Assembly (NCBI RefSeq): GCF_002188465.1
Contig: NZ_NINW01000046.1
Span: 1 to 64,000 of the forward strand
Source of the DNA: Pigmentiphaga sp. NML080357
GTDB lineage: Bacteria; Pseudomonadota; Gammaproteobacteria; Burkholderiales; Burkholderiaceae_B
DNA: 64,000 nucleotides
Reading direction: 5' to 3'
Shown: positions 17,779 to 27,971 of the stretch, in pieces
Layout: each line of letters starts with the position of its first letter
Numbering within the stretch: the stretch's first letter is position 1
Translations under genes and position numbers: made by a program
Notes under the pieces: model-generated
The model's database searches: none
What the model was told of the DNA's origin: nothing
The model's input: only the letters and a program-made list of their open reading frames with translations

Positions 17779-17799
17779 CATATAACACTAAGTTATATG
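17779..17799. promoter_or_regulatory. 21-bp palindrome upstream of the sulfur operon
   Basis: CATATAAC (17779-17786), five bases, then GTTATATG (17792-17799): a perfect 8-5-8 inverted repeat in an AT-rich patch about 90 bases upstream of the rhodanese start. Its form fits ArsR/BigR-type operators, known to control rhodanese/YeeE operons in response to persulfide. No ArsR gene is in the window. Confidence 0.5.
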
Positions 17800-17866
17800 A
17801 TAAGCACGAGAACATAGCTCCTGGTCATGCTTCCCGTGCCCGGCCAGCGACGCCGGGTCGCGGCGC

Positions 17867-17891
17867 CCCGGCAGCCCTCGAGGCTGCCGGG
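17867..17891 (-). terminator. Hairpin after the decarboxylase gene
   Basis: A perfect 10-bp stem CCCGGCAGCC / GGCTGCCGGG with a 5-base loop lies 19 bases beyond the decarboxylase stop. It lacks a T-run, so termination is likely but not certain. Confidence 0.55.
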
Positions 17892-17909
17892 CAGCGACTG
17901 AAGACCGTC

Positions 17910-18689
17910 TCAGGCCGTTACGTGAAAGCCCACGCGGCCGAGATTCTGCATCTCGAGCTCGACCCAGGTGCCCGCCACGAGGGCCTCGGCGGCGCTGGCG
18001 CCGCCGGCCATCACGATGGAACCCTCGGGCAGGATCTCGCCGGCCTGCGCCACCAGGCGCGCGGCCGCGACCAGCGAGCGCACGGGATGGCCCAGGATGG
18101 CGGCGGTGGTGCCGACCTGCTGGGCCTTGCCATTGCACGACATGATCAGGCCCAGGTTGGAGAAGTCGATGCTGGGCTTGTGCCAGGCGCCCAGCACCAC
18201 ACCCGACGACGAGGCGTTGTCCGCCACGACGTCTTCCAGCGAGAATTTGAAGGCCTTGTAGCGCGAATCGATGATCTCCAGCGCCGGGGCGATGGCCTCG
18301 ACGGCATCCAGGGCCTCGAGCGGCGACACCATGCCCGACAGCGGCTTGCGCAGCAGGAAGGCGATCTCGGGCTCGACGCGCGGGTGCACGCGGGTCGACA
18401 GCTTGAGCTCGCCGCCCTCGTCCACGCGCATGTCATGCGTCAGGCGGCCCCAGATCATGTCGTGCACGCCCATCTGAACCATCTTGGCACGGCTGGTGAA
18501 ACCCATCTTCATGCCGATGCGGCGATGGCCGCGGTCGATGCGGCGCTGGATCAGCATGCGCTGCACTTCATAGGCCTCGGCCAGCGTGAGCGGACGGCGC
18601 TCGACGAACTGTTCGGCGGCGCGCGGCGTGCTGGCGGCTTCGTCCAGCTCGCGGGCCACTTCGGGTAGGGACAACAGCGGACCGCTCAT
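17910..18689 (-). CDS. 2-oxo-3-hexenedioate (4-oxalocrotonate) decarboxylase
   Basis: 259 residues of the MhpD/FAH-like hydratase-decarboxylase family. It converts 2-oxo-3-hexenedioate to 2-oxopent-4-enoate in the meta-cleavage route (XylI/DmpH/NbaG role). Metal ligands are in [11 protein letters not shown] (Glu-x-Glu) with a further acidic residue in [24 protein letters not shown] and [10 protein letters not shown] fit the family. The ATG at 18689 overlaps the stop of the hydratase gene (ATGA). Decarboxylase and hydratase of this route form a physical complex in other bacteria, which fits the coupling. Confidence 0.85.
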   Translation of the reverse strand: MSGPLLSLPEVARELDEAASTPRAAEQFVERRPLTLAEAYEVQRMLIQRRIDRGHRRIGMKMGFTSRAKMVQMGVHDMIWGRLTHDMRVDEGGELKLSTRVHPRVEPEIAFLLRKPLSGMVSPLEALDAVEAIAPALEIIDSRYKAFKFSLEDVVADNASSSGVVLGAWHKPSIDFSNLGLIMSCNGKAQQVGTTAAILGHPVRSLVAAARLVAQAGEILPEGSIVMAGGASAAEALVAGTWVELEMQNLGRVGFHVTA

Positions 18690-19507
18690 GCTTGCTCCTT
18701 GGCGCCAAATACCGCGCGCACCGAGCCCAGCCCGGCTATGCGCGCTTCCAGAATTTCCTCTCCCCGCACCGCGACCATGGGGCCCAGCGCACCGCTCAGC
18801 ACCACGTCGCCGGCGCGCAGCGGATTGCCCCGCTCGGCCATCTTGCGCGCCAGCCACAGCGCGGCGTTCAACGGATGGCCCAGGCACGCTGCGCCGGCGC
18901 CGATCGACACCTGGTCGCCGTTGCGCTCCATGACCATGCCGCACAGGCGGGCGTCGAAGTCACCCAGCTTGACCGGGCGGTTGCCCAGCACGAACAGGCC
19001 CGACGAGGCATTGTCGGCAATGGTGTCGACGATGCTGATCTTCCAGTTGGCGATGCGGCTGTCGACGATCTCGATGGCCGGCACGGCATAGGCGACCGAG
19101 GAAATCAGTTCGGCCATGGTGGCCAGGGGCTGGGTCAGGTCGCGCTCCATGACGAAGGCGATCTCGGCCTCGACCTTGGGCTGGATCAGCGTCGACAGCG
19201 GCACCTCCTCGCCGTCGCACACCGACATGTCGGCGAACAGCATGCCGTAGTCGGGCTGGTCCACGCCCAGCTGCGCCTGCACCGCCTTGGAGGTCAGGCC
19301 GATCTTGCGGCCCACCAGGCGGCGGCCCTGCTGGATCCAGTGATCGGTGTTGGCCTGCTGCACCGCGTAAGCGGCGTCCAAGTCGCCGGCCGGCAATTGA
19401 TCGCGAATCGGATCGATGGCGACGCGGCTTTCATGAGCATTGCGCAAGCGCTGCGCAAGCCCGGCGATCGCCTCGGCGGCAACGCCTCCTTGTCCTATCT
19501 GCCCCAT
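18686..19507 (-). CDS. 2-oxopent-4-enoate (2-keto-4-pentenoate) hydratase
   Basis: 273 residues, paralogous to the downstream decarboxylase. It hydrates 2-oxopent-4-enoate to 4-hydroxy-2-oxovalerate (XylJ/MhpD/NbaH role). [34 protein letters not shown] and the C-terminal [14 protein letters not shown] are hallmarks. The ATG at 19507 has AGGA nearby and is better than the upstream in-frame Met at 19540. The next enzyme, 4-hydroxy-2-oxovalerate aldolase, is not in the window. The gene is directly downstream of the MarR gene and of a palindromic site. Confidence 0.87.
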   Translation of the reverse strand: MGQIGQGGVAAEAIAGLAQRLRNAHESRVAIDPIRDQLPAGDLDAAYAVQQANTDHWIQQGRRLVGRKIGLTSKAVQAQLGVDQPDYGMLFADMSVCDGEEVPLSTLIQPKVEAEIAFVMERDLTQPLATMAELISSVAYAVPAIEIVDSRIANWKISIVDTIADNASSGLFVLGNRPVKLGDFDARLCGMVMERNGDQVSIGAGAACLGHPLNAALWLARKMAERGNPLRAGDVVLSGALGPMVAVRGEEILEARIAGLGSVRAVFGAKEQA

Positions 19508-19543
19508 GGGTAGTCCTGTTGAAAGTTGAAGAAAAAACACCTT

Positions 19544-19569
19544 TATGCCGTATACGTACGAATATACGG
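19544..19569. promoter_or_regulatory. Operator-like site 1, upstream of the hydratase operon
   Basis: TATGCCGTATACGTAC at 19544-19559, with outer arms CCGTAT / ATACGG. Fifteen of 16 bases (TATGnCGTATACGTAC) are repeated at 20255-20270 in front of the divergent dehydrogenase gene. The MarR gene lies between the two sites. Confidence 0.65.
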
Positions 19570-19601
19570 GAGAAAACGGAACTTCGGCAACGGCGGCCCG
19601 C

Positions 19602-20108
19602 TCATTGCGCCACCCCCGCCATGAGTTTCAGGCATTTGATGAACAACGCCCGGTACTCGGGCGGCAGCACCGCGATGATGGCGTCTTCCACGTCCTTGTC
19701 GCGCGGCAGCACGCGCTCCAGCACGTCCACGCCGGCCTGCGTGATCGTCACCGAATAGGCTCGCTTGTCGTCCGCCGAGCGCCGGCGCTTCAGATACCCC
19801 TTCTTCACCAGGCGGTTGATCATGTCGGCCAGCGAATTGCGGTCGAGCGCGATGTCTTCGGCCAGCTGGTTCTGGGTGGCGCCCGGATGCTTGCAGACGG
19901 TGATCAGCAGCGCCTTCTGGCGCGGCGTCAGGTCCTCGTCGTGGAAGGTCTGCATGAACAGGGCCTCGGCGCGAAAATGCGCGCGCCGCAGCAGGTGCGA
20001 CACGACGTCCGTGAGCTCGAACGCCCGCACGGCATCCGTGCAAGGCACGGTTTCCGGTTCGGGAGACGGCGCGGCGGGCGGGCGTCGCAAGGCGGAGGAT
20101 CGGGTCAT
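19602..20108 (-). CDS. MarR-family transcriptional regulator of cluster A
   Basis: 168 residues. The winged-helix core includes [41 protein letters not shown], then the wing [22 protein letters not shown]. The N-terminal 25 residues are an extension rich in Pro and Ala. It lies between two copies of the same palindromic site that front the hydratase-decarboxylase pair (same strand) and the dehydrogenase gene (opposite strand). It is therefore the likely local repressor, with an aromatic or ring-fission compound as inducer. The exact ligand is unknown. Confidence 0.9.
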   Translation of the reverse strand: MTRSSALRRPPAAPSPEPETVPCTDAVRAFELTDVVSHLLRRAHFRAEALFMQTFHDEDLTPRQKALLITVCKHPGATQNQLAEDIALDRNSLADMINRLVKKGYLKRRRSADDKRAYSVTITQAGVDVLERVLPRDKDVEDAIIAVLPPEYRALFIKCLKLMAGVAQ

Positions 20109-20254
20109 GGTGGCGAGCCGGAGCGGACTTGAGATCTTAACTGATGTCGCGCGCCCGGCCAGCGGCGCCCTGGCGTTTCTTCGAACCGGCTATGGCTGGC
20201 ACCGAAGTTGTTATGCCCCCGGGGATGGACCGGTCGCGCGAAATTCCACTATAT

Positions 20255-20276
20255 TATGACGTATACGTACTATACC
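20255..20276. promoter_or_regulatory. Operator-like site 2, upstream of the semialdehyde dehydrogenase gene
   Basis: TATGACGTATACGTAC at 20255-20270 contains a perfect 10-bp palindrome ACGTATACGT. It matches site 1 at 19544 and sits about 25 bases before the dehydrogenase start. Confidence 0.65.
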
Positions 20277-20294
20277 TCAACGGAACCCAGCACC

Positions 20295-21752
20295 ATGTCG
20301 GTCAAATCCCTGCGCAACTTCATCGGCGGCCGCTTCGAAGACGGCATCCGCACCTTCGACAAACTCAACCCCGCCAACGGCGAACTGGTGGCGCGCGTGC
20401 ACGAAGCCAGCCGCGACCAGGTGAACGCCGCGGTGGCGGCGGCCCGCCAGGCCTTGCCGGCCTGGGCGGCGCTGCCGGTCAACCAGCGCACGGACTACCT
20501 GTACGCGCTGGCCGACGGCATCGAACGCCGCTTCGACGATTTCCTGGCGGCGGAGATCGGCGACACCGGCAAGCCCGTGGGCTGGGCCAGCCAGATCGAC
20601 ATCCCGCGCGGCGCGGCCAACTTCCGCGCCTTCGCCGAGATCGCCCGCACGCTGGACATGGAAAGCTTCATGACCGATACGCCGGACGGCCGGCAGGCGC
20701 TGAACTACGCCTACCGCAAGCCGCTGGGCGTGGTGGGCGTCATCTCGCCGTGGAACCTGCCGCTGCTGCTGTTCACCTGGAAGGTCGCGCCCGCGCTGGC
20801 CTTCGGCAACACCGTGGTGGCCAAGCCTTCCGAGGTCACGCCTTCCACCGCCACCCTGCTGGCCGAAGTGGCGGCCGAGGTCGGCCTGCCCGCCGGCGTG
20901 TTCAACGTGGTCCACGGCTTCGGCCCGAATTCGGCCGGCGAATTCATCACTACCCACCCTGACATCGACGGCATCACCTTCACCGGCGAATCGGCCACCG
21001 GCAGCACCATCATGAAGGCGGTCGCGCCGGGCGTGAAGCCGGTATCGTTCGAACTGGGCGGCAAGAACGCCGCGCTGGTGTTCGAGGACGCCGACTTCGA
21101 CGCGGCCGTCGCCGGCGTGGCCCGCTCGGTCTTCGCCAACTGCGGCCAGGTCTGCCTGTGCACCGAGCGCGTCTACGTCCAGCGGCCGATCTACGACCGC
21201 TTCGTCGCCGCCCTGAAGCTCGAAGCCGAGAAACTGGTGCTGGGCCGCCCCATGGACAGCGCCACCACCATGGGCCCGCTGGTGTCGCACGAGCACCGCG
21301 AGAAGGTGCTGTCCTACCTGCGCCTGGCGGTCGAGGAAGGCGCCACCGTGGTCACCGGCGGCGGCGTGCCGACCTTCGGCGACGAGCGCGACCAGGGCGC
21401 CTACATCCAGCCGACCATCTGGACCGGCCTGCCCGAGACCGCCCGCTGCATCAAGGAAGAGGTGTTCGGCCCGGTCTGCCACATCGCCCCCTTCGATACC
21501 GAGGAAGAAGCCATCCGGCTGGCCAACGACACCCACTACGGGCTGGCGGCGGCCGTCTGGACCACCAACCTGACCCGCGGCCATCGCGTGGCCCAGGCCA
21601 TGCAGGTGGGCCTGGCGTGGGTGAACTGCTGGTTCCTGCGCGACCTGCGCACGCCCTTCGGCGGCAGCGGCCTGTCGGGCATAGGGCGTGAAGGCGGCCG
21701 CCACTCGCTGCATTTCTATACCGAGCCGACCAACGTCTGCGTGAAGCTGTAG
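20295..21752 (+). CDS. 2-hydroxymuconic/2-aminomuconic semialdehyde dehydrogenase
   Basis: 485 residues of the NAD-dependent ALDH superfamily. Cys287 in NCGQVCLCTERVY is the catalytic nucleophile, and the general-base Glu is in FELGGKNAAL. It is closely similar to the 50.5-kb dehydrogenase (shared TERVYVQRPI, CWFLRDLRTPFGGSGLSGIG versus NSWFLRDLRTSFGGAKQSGIG). Beside a 3-hydroxyanthranilate dioxygenase, the substrate may be 2-aminomuconate 6-semialdehyde (NbaE/AmnC role), but the hydroxy analogue is equally possible. The ATG at 20295 gives the typical N-terminus; an upstream in-frame ATG at 20253 lies within the operator. Confidence 0.85.
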   Translation: MSVKSLRNFIGGRFEDGIRTFDKLNPANGELVARVHEASRDQVNAAVAAARQALPAWAALPVNQRTDYLYALADGIERRFDDFLAAEIGDTGKPVGWASQIDIPRGAANFRAFAEIARTLDMESFMTDTPDGRQALNYAYRKPLGVVGVISPWNLPLLLFTWKVAPALAFGNTVVAKPSEVTPSTATLLAEVAAEVGLPAGVFNVVHGFGPNSAGEFITTHPDIDGITFTGESATGSTIMKAVAPGVKPVSFELGGKNAALVFEDADFDAAVAGVARSVFANCGQVCLCTERVYVQRPIYDRFVAALKLEAEKLVLGRPMDSATTMGPLVSHEHREKVLSYLRLAVEEGATVVTGGGVPTFGDERDQGAYIQPTIWTGLPETARCIKEEVFGPVCHIAPFDTEEEAIRLANDTHYGLAAAVWTTNLTRGHRVAQAMQVGLAWVNCWFLRDLRTPFGGSGLSGIGREGGRHSLHFYTEPTNVCVKL

Positions 21753-21781
21753 GCGCGCGAATGGGCGATAATCGCAGGGGA

Positions 21782-22768
21782 ATGTCCCCTGCGGCCGCCA
21801 TGTCCAACTTCCGTCTGACTCCCAACGCGCTGGGGCACAAGCTCAAGCTGCACCAACTCCAGATCTTCGAGCGGGTGCTCGAGCGCCGGTCGCTGTCGCG
21901 CGCGGCCAATGAACTGAACCTGACGCAGCCCAGCGTCACCAAGGCCATCTACGAGCTGGAGAAGTTCGTGGGCGCGCCGCTGTTCGAGCGGTCCAACCGC
22001 GGCGTGGTCCCGACCGAGCTGGCGCATCTCCTGGGCCGGCGGGTCAAGACGCTGATGGCCGAGCTGCGCTACATGACGGACGAACTCAATGCCGCGCTGA
22101 CGGGGGAAAGCGGGCACGTCATCGTCGGCACCCTGATCGCCGCGTCGGCCAAGCTGCTGCCCGAGGCGATCTCGATGCTGATGCAGGAGCACCCGGGGAT
22201 CCGCGTCACGGTCTCCGAAGGCCCCTCGTCGCAGCTCTTCCCCGCGCTGGCCACGGGCGACCTCGACATCGTGGTGGGACGCCTGCCCGAGCGCGACATC
22301 GCGCTCGGCTATGCCTATCCGCTCACCCACCACACGCTGTACGAGGAAAAGCTGCATGCCGTCGTCGGCGCCCACCACCCGCTGGCGCGCGCGGCGCACC
22401 TGGAACTGGGCCAGTTGATGGAGCAGCCCTGGATCCTGCCTTCGGCCGAATCGCCGCTGCGCACCGCGGTGGAACAGACTTTCCACCGTACCGGGCTGGG
22501 CATTCCGCCCCGCCACATCGAATCCCTGTCGCTGCTGACCAACCTGGGCATCCTGCTGCGCGGCGAGGCCATCGCCCTCATGCCGCAGGACGCCGCCGCG
22601 CAATTCCTGGACCACGGACTGCTCAAGCGCCTGCCGCTGGCCGAATTCGGCCTGTTCGGGCGCGTGGGCTATTCGGTACGGGCGAACCGGCAACTCACTC
22701 CCGCCAGCCAGCACCTGATCGAATACCTGCATCGCATCTGCGACGCCCGGCGCGCCGGCGCCTCCTGA
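21782..22768 (+). CDS. LysR-family transcriptional regulator (GbpR-like)
   Basis: About 328 residues. HTH: LHQLQIFERVLERRSLSRAA through NLTQPSVTKAIYELEKFVGAPLFERSNRG. The C-terminal co-inducer domain follows (VIVGTLIAASAKLLPEA, DLDIVVGRLPE). The start is ambiguous: Met codons at 21761, 21782 and 21800 are in frame. A perfect hairpin encloses the 21782 ATG. Unusually for LysR genes, it is codirectional with both its upstream (dehydrogenase) and downstream (3-hydroxyanthranilate dioxygenase) neighbours. A role in cluster A is likely; the ligand is unknown. Confidence 0.9.
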   Translation: MSPAAAMSNFRLTPNALGHKLKLHQLQIFERVLERRSLSRAANELNLTQPSVTKAIYELEKFVGAPLFERSNRGVVPTELAHLLGRRVKTLMAELRYMTDELNAALTGESGHVIVGTLIAASAKLLPEAISMLMQEHPGIRVTVSEGPSSQLFPALATGDLDIVVGRLPERDIALGYAYPLTHHTLYEEKLHAVVGAHHPLARAAHLELGQLMEQPWILPSAESPLRTAVEQTFHRTGLGIPPRHIESLSLLTNLGILLRGEAIALMPQDAAAQFLDHGLLKRLPLAEFGLFGRVGYSVRANRQLTPASQHLIEYLHRICDARRAGAS

Positions 22769-22874
22769 TCCTTCCTCCGGGCGCAAGGCCCGAACGCGCC
22801 ATAGCCAATGTGCATACCCCGGGCGCCAACTTCTATTTCTCGCCCGGCGCATGGGTCACATAGACTGCAATTAG

Positions 22875-24385
<1,511 letters not shown>

Positions 24386-24414
24386 ACTTAAAACGTAAGT
24401 CCAAGGAACCGCCC

Positions 24415-25590
24415 ATGACTTTGCAGCGCCCGGTCCCGGCCCTGGTGGCCAGCCTTTGCCTCGCGTTCGGCGTCACCGCCGCCGCGCACGCCGACATCAA
24501 GATCGGCTTCCTGGCCACGATGTCCGGACCCGGCGGCACGCTGGGCCAGGACCAGTACGACGGTTTCATGCTGGGCGTGGAAGCCGCCGGCGGCAAACTG
24601 GGCGGGCAGGCAGTCAAGATCATCCAGGAAGACGACCAGCTCAAGCCCGAGGTGGGCCGCCAGGCCGCCAAGAAGCTGATCGAGCGCGACCGCGTGCAGC
24701 TCATCACCGGCCTGAGCTTCTCGAACGTGCTGATGGCGGTCTATCGCGACGTCATCAACAGCGGCACCTTCCTGCTGGTGAACAACGCCGGCCCCAGCCA
24801 GATCGCCGGTTCGATGTGCTCGCCGCTGTATTTCTCCACGTCCTGGCAAAACGACCAGCAGCACGAGGCCATGGGCAAGTACGCCCAGCAGAAAGGCTAC
24901 AAGCGCGTCGCCCTGATGGCGCCGAACTACCAGGCCGGCCGCGAGGCGCTGACGGGCTTCAAGCGCTACTTCAAGGGCGAAGTCCTGAGCGAGACCTACA
25001 CCCAGGTCAACCAGCCCGACTACTCGGTGGAAATCACCCAGCTGCGCACCGCCAGCCCCGACGCCGTGTTCATCTTCTATCCCGGCGGCATGGGCGTGAA
25101 TTTCGTCAAGCAATACCACCAGGCCGGCCTGCTGGGCAAGGTACCGCTGCTGTCGGGTTCCACGGTGGACGGCACGACCCTGCCGGCGCTGCAGGACCTG
25201 GCGCTGGGCGTGATGTCGGGCGGGCCATGGTCGCCCGACCTGCCCAATGCGGCCAACCGCAGCTTCGTCGAGCAGTTCCGCAAGAAATACGGGCGCATCC
25301 CCTCGCACTACGCGGCCTATGGCTACGACTCCGCGCAGGCCCTGAATGCCGCGCTCAAGGCCACCGGCGGCCGCCTGGACGACAAGAAAGCCTTCGAACA
25401 GGCAATGGTCAAGGCGAATTTCCCCTCAGTGCGGGGCAACTTCAAATTTAACAATAATCACTTCCCCGTATCGAACTACTACGCATTCGAAGTGGTGCGC
25501 GACCCCGCGGGCGGCGTGACGCTGGCCACGCGGGAAACCGTGTTCCCGGACCACCAGGACCCCTACCATGGGGAATGCAAGCTGAAATAA
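24415..25590 (+). CDS. Branched-chain-type ABC transporter periplasmic binding protein (LivJ/K family), copy 1
   Basis: 391 residues. A signal peptide (MTLQRPVPALVASLCLAFG to AHA) is followed by a type I periplasmic fold beginning DIKIGFLATMSGPGGTLGQD. AAGGAACC precedes the ATG at 24415. Strongly similar to the two other copies at 25682 and 49115: GQDQYDGFMLG, EDDQLKPEVG, NYQAGREALTGFKR, FYPGGMGVNFVKQY. No permease or ATPase genes are adjacent, so it must use a transporter encoded elsewhere, perhaps the Liv system at 45.6-49 kb. It probably binds an aromatic acid or amino acid; the ligand is not readable. Confidence 0.9.
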   Translation: MTLQRPVPALVASLCLAFGVTAAAHADIKIGFLATMSGPGGTLGQDQYDGFMLGVEAAGGKLGGQAVKIIQEDDQLKPEVGRQAAKKLIERDRVQLITGLSFSNVLMAVYRDVINSGTFLLVNNAGPSQIAGSMCSPLYFSTSWQNDQQHEAMGKYAQQKGYKRVALMAPNYQAGREALTGFKRYFKGEVLSETYTQVNQPDYSVEITQLRTASPDAVFIFYPGGMGVNFVKQYHQAGLLGKVPLLSGSTVDGTTLPALQDLALGVMSGGPWSPDLPNAANRSFVEQFRKKYGRIPSHYAAYGYDSAQALNAALKATGGRLDDKKAFEQAMVKANFPSVRGNFKFNNNHFPVSNYYAFEVVRDPAGGVTLATRETVFPDHQDPYHGECKLK

Positions 25591-25681
25591 CCGTCCGGCA
25601 CCGGCGTCGCGCCGCCGACCGCAGTATCCCGGGGGCCGGGCATCCGGCCTCATCCACCCCGCAGGCAAGCCAGGAGTCCGC

Positions 25682-26848
25682 ATGAAAACCGCCAAACTGA
25701 TAGCCATCGCATCGATACTGCAAGCGGCCTTCGCCGCCCCCTCCTTCGCCGCCGTCAAGATCGGCTTCGTCTCCACGCTGTCCGGTCCGGGTTCGGTGCT
25801 GGGGCAGGACCAGTACGACGGCTTCATGCTGGCCGTGGAACAGGGCCAGGGCAAGCTGGGCGGGGTCGACGTCCAGGTCCTGAAGGAAGACGACCAGATG
25901 AAGCCCGAGGTCGGCCTGCAGGTCGTGCGCCAGTTGCTCGAGCGCGAGAAGGTCCCCCTCATCACCGGCCTGATCTACTCGAACGTCATGATGGCGGTCC
26001 ACCGTCCCATCACCAGCGCGGAGGTCTTCCTGGTCGGCTCGAACGCCGGCCCCACCCCGATCACGGGCAAGGGCTGCTCGCCCTACTTCTTCTCCACCTC
26101 GTGGAACAACGACCAGTTGCACGAGGCCGGCGGCGAGCTCGCCAACAAGATGGGCATCAAGAAGATCCAGTTGCTGGCCGCCAACTACCAGGCCGGCAAG
26201 GACGCCATGGAAGGGTTCAAGCGAACCTTCAAGGGCCAGGTGGTGGGCGAGACCTTCACCCAGGTCAACCAGCCCGACTACTCGGTCGAGATCTCCGCCC
26301 TGGCCTCCAGCAAGCCCGAGGCCATCTACACCTTCTATCCGGGCAGCATGGGCGTGAACTTCGTCAAGCAGTACCGGCAGGCCGGCATGTTCGACAAGGT
26401 CCGCATGCTATCGACCTCGACCATCGACGGCTCCACCCTGCCCGCCCTGCAGGACGCCGCGCTGGGCGCGGTCACGGCCGCTCCGTATTCGCCCGACCTC
26501 GACAATCCGGCCAACAAGAAATTCGCCGAGGCCTTCCGCAAGAAGTACAACCGCGAACCCTCGATGTATGCGGCGCAATCCTACGACGCCGCCAGCCTGA
26601 TCGCCTCGGCCCTGGCCAAGACCAAGGGCAACGTGTCCGACAAGGCCGCGTTCCGCGCGGCGCTGCGGGAAGCCAAGTTCGATTCCGTGCGCGGCTCCTT
26701 CGCGTTCAACACCAACCAGTTCCCGATCGCGCCGTTCTACCGGGTCGACGTGGCCAAGGACGCCAACGGCAAGCCGGCGTTCGTGACCAAGGGGGTGATC
26801 TACGAGCACAGCAAGGACTCGTATGCGGGCGAATGCCAGATGAAGTGA
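25682..26848 (+). CDS. Branched-chain-type ABC transporter periplasmic binding protein, copy 2
   Basis: 388 residues, a tandem paralog of the upstream gene. Signal peptide MKTAKLIAIASILQAAF to SFA, then AVKIGFVSTLSGPGSVLGQD. TQVNQPDYSVEI, FYPGSMGVNFVKQY and the C-terminal SYAGEC match copies 1 and 3 (DAYVAEC). AGGAG lies before the start. It is followed by a hairpin. The same orientation and a 91-base gap suggest cotranscription with copy 1. Confidence 0.9.
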   Translation: MKTAKLIAIASILQAAFAAPSFAAVKIGFVSTLSGPGSVLGQDQYDGFMLAVEQGQGKLGGVDVQVLKEDDQMKPEVGLQVVRQLLEREKVPLITGLIYSNVMMAVHRPITSAEVFLVGSNAGPTPITGKGCSPYFFSTSWNNDQLHEAGGELANKMGIKKIQLLAANYQAGKDAMEGFKRTFKGQVVGETFTQVNQPDYSVEISALASSKPEAIYTFYPGSMGVNFVKQYRQAGMFDKVRMLSTSTIDGSTLPALQDAALGAVTAAPYSPDLDNPANKKFAEAFRKKYNREPSMYAAQSYDAASLIASALAKTKGNVSDKAAFRAALREAKFDSVRGSFAFNTNQFPIAPFYRVDVAKDANGKPAFVTKGVIYEHSKDSYAGECQMK

Positions 26849-26853
26849 CGTGT

Positions 26854-26879
26854 GAATGGGGGCCTCAGGGGCCCCATTC
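26854..26879 (+). terminator. Hairpin after binding-protein copy 2
   Basis: GAATGGGG (26854-26861) and CCCCATTC (26872-26879) form an 8-bp perfect stem right after the stop. There is no T-run. It marks the end of cluster A before the LPS genes. Confidence 0.6.
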
Positions 26880-26926
26880 ATGAGCATGTCCGCGTGCCGG
26901 CAATGCGAATGGCCGATTGAGCTATC

Positions 26927-27970
26927 ATGCGCGGGCAAGCTTCGACTTCCGGCACCGTGCAGACTTCCTCCATTCCTCGGGAAAACACCGCGTTATTGAC
27001 ATCTCTGGCCATCGGCGATTCGCTGCTGCTGATGATCGTCGCCCAGAACCTGAGGCGGCACGGGATTGCGGTCACGGTCTTCGGGCCACATATCCACCGG
27101 CTACGCGCCTGGTTTCCCGGTTTCGATATTCGCGAAGAGTTGCCTGGTGATGCAGCGGAATGCCCGGCGGAATTCCGGACCGTCATCCAATTGCACGAAC
27201 CGGGCACGGATGCGCCGCAGCGGCGCATCGTGGCGCTGGAAAATCTACGCAGGCTGAAGGTACCGGCCTCCCTGGCCCAAAGGCTGGCCAACTTCAGCCG
27301 TGATTCGTTGGGCCTGGCCCAGGCTGACAAATACAACGGCCTTGTCCCGCCTCCCGGACTCGTCTACCGCAAGCATGCCTCCCGTGTCGCCATCCATCCC
27401 ATGGCCAGCACTCCCGACAAGCGCTGGCTGGCGTCCCGCTTCGTCGCTCTGGCCGTTCGGCTCAAGCGCCGGGGCCTGGACCCGCAATTCATCGTAGGCC
27501 CCTCCGAGCGGCCGCAGTGGGAGCACGTCCAGGAACTGGGTATAGGCCTGCCCCGGCTTGGCGCGCTGGAGAATGTCACCGCCTGGCTGTTCGAGTCGGG
27601 ATGGTTCATCGGCAACGATTCCGGCATCGGCCACCTGGCCTCGAATCTGCATGTTCCTGCGTTGTCGCTGTTCATGCGCCGGGGAAGCGCCCGGACATGG
27701 CGCCCCGACTGGGGCCCCGGTCGCATTCTGATCGGCAGCGACGGCATTCCCATGGGCAAGCTCAAAGAAAAGCTCTGGAAATACGCGCTGACGTCAGGAC
27801 GAGTGGAGCGTGCCTTCAACCAGTTGCAGTCGCAGGTTTCCGCGAAACAGACCGATCTCCCCTGGGACAAGGCCCAAGAAAACACGGCCCGGCCCAGCGG
27901 AAACGCGACTCGCGCCATCATGCCCCCAGCCAGGTTCCTGCCTGCTCCGGCCGACGATACGGAATCCTGA
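26927..27970 (+). CDS. GT9-family glycosyltransferase (heptosyltransferase-like), LPS core
   Basis: About 347 residues. The N-terminal Rossmann start LLTSLAIGDSLLLMIVAQNL has the GDxLL motif of ADP-heptose transferases. The C-terminal donor region contains FIGNDSGIGHLASNLHVPALSLF (DSGxxH). This suggests transfer of heptose or a related sugar to the LPS inner core at the inner-membrane cytoplasmic face. The last 60 residues are an extra polar tail. The true start may be internal (TTG near 26996), since the first 23 residues are not typical. It converges with msbA one base apart. Confidence 0.8.
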   Translation: MRGQASTSGTVQTSSIPRENTALLTSLAIGDSLLLMIVAQNLRRHGIAVTVFGPHIHRLRAWFPGFDIREELPGDAAECPAEFRTVIQLHEPGTDAPQRRIVALENLRRLKVPASLAQRLANFSRDSLGLAQADKYNGLVPPPGLVYRKHASRVAIHPMASTPDKRWLASRFVALAVRLKRRGLDPQFIVGPSERPQWEHVQELGIGLPRLGALENVTAWLFESGWFIGNDSGIGHLASNLHVPALSLFMRRGSARTWRPDWGPGRILIGSDGIPMGKLKEKLWKYALTSGRVERAFNQLQSQVSAKQTDLPWDKAQENTARPSGNATRAIMPPARFLPAPADDTES

Positions 27971-27971
27971 T

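Noticed and set aside
15440-17785. 781-residue rightward open frame
   Set aside because: It is the complement of the YeeE-type transporter and the rhodanese genes and lacks recognisable domains.
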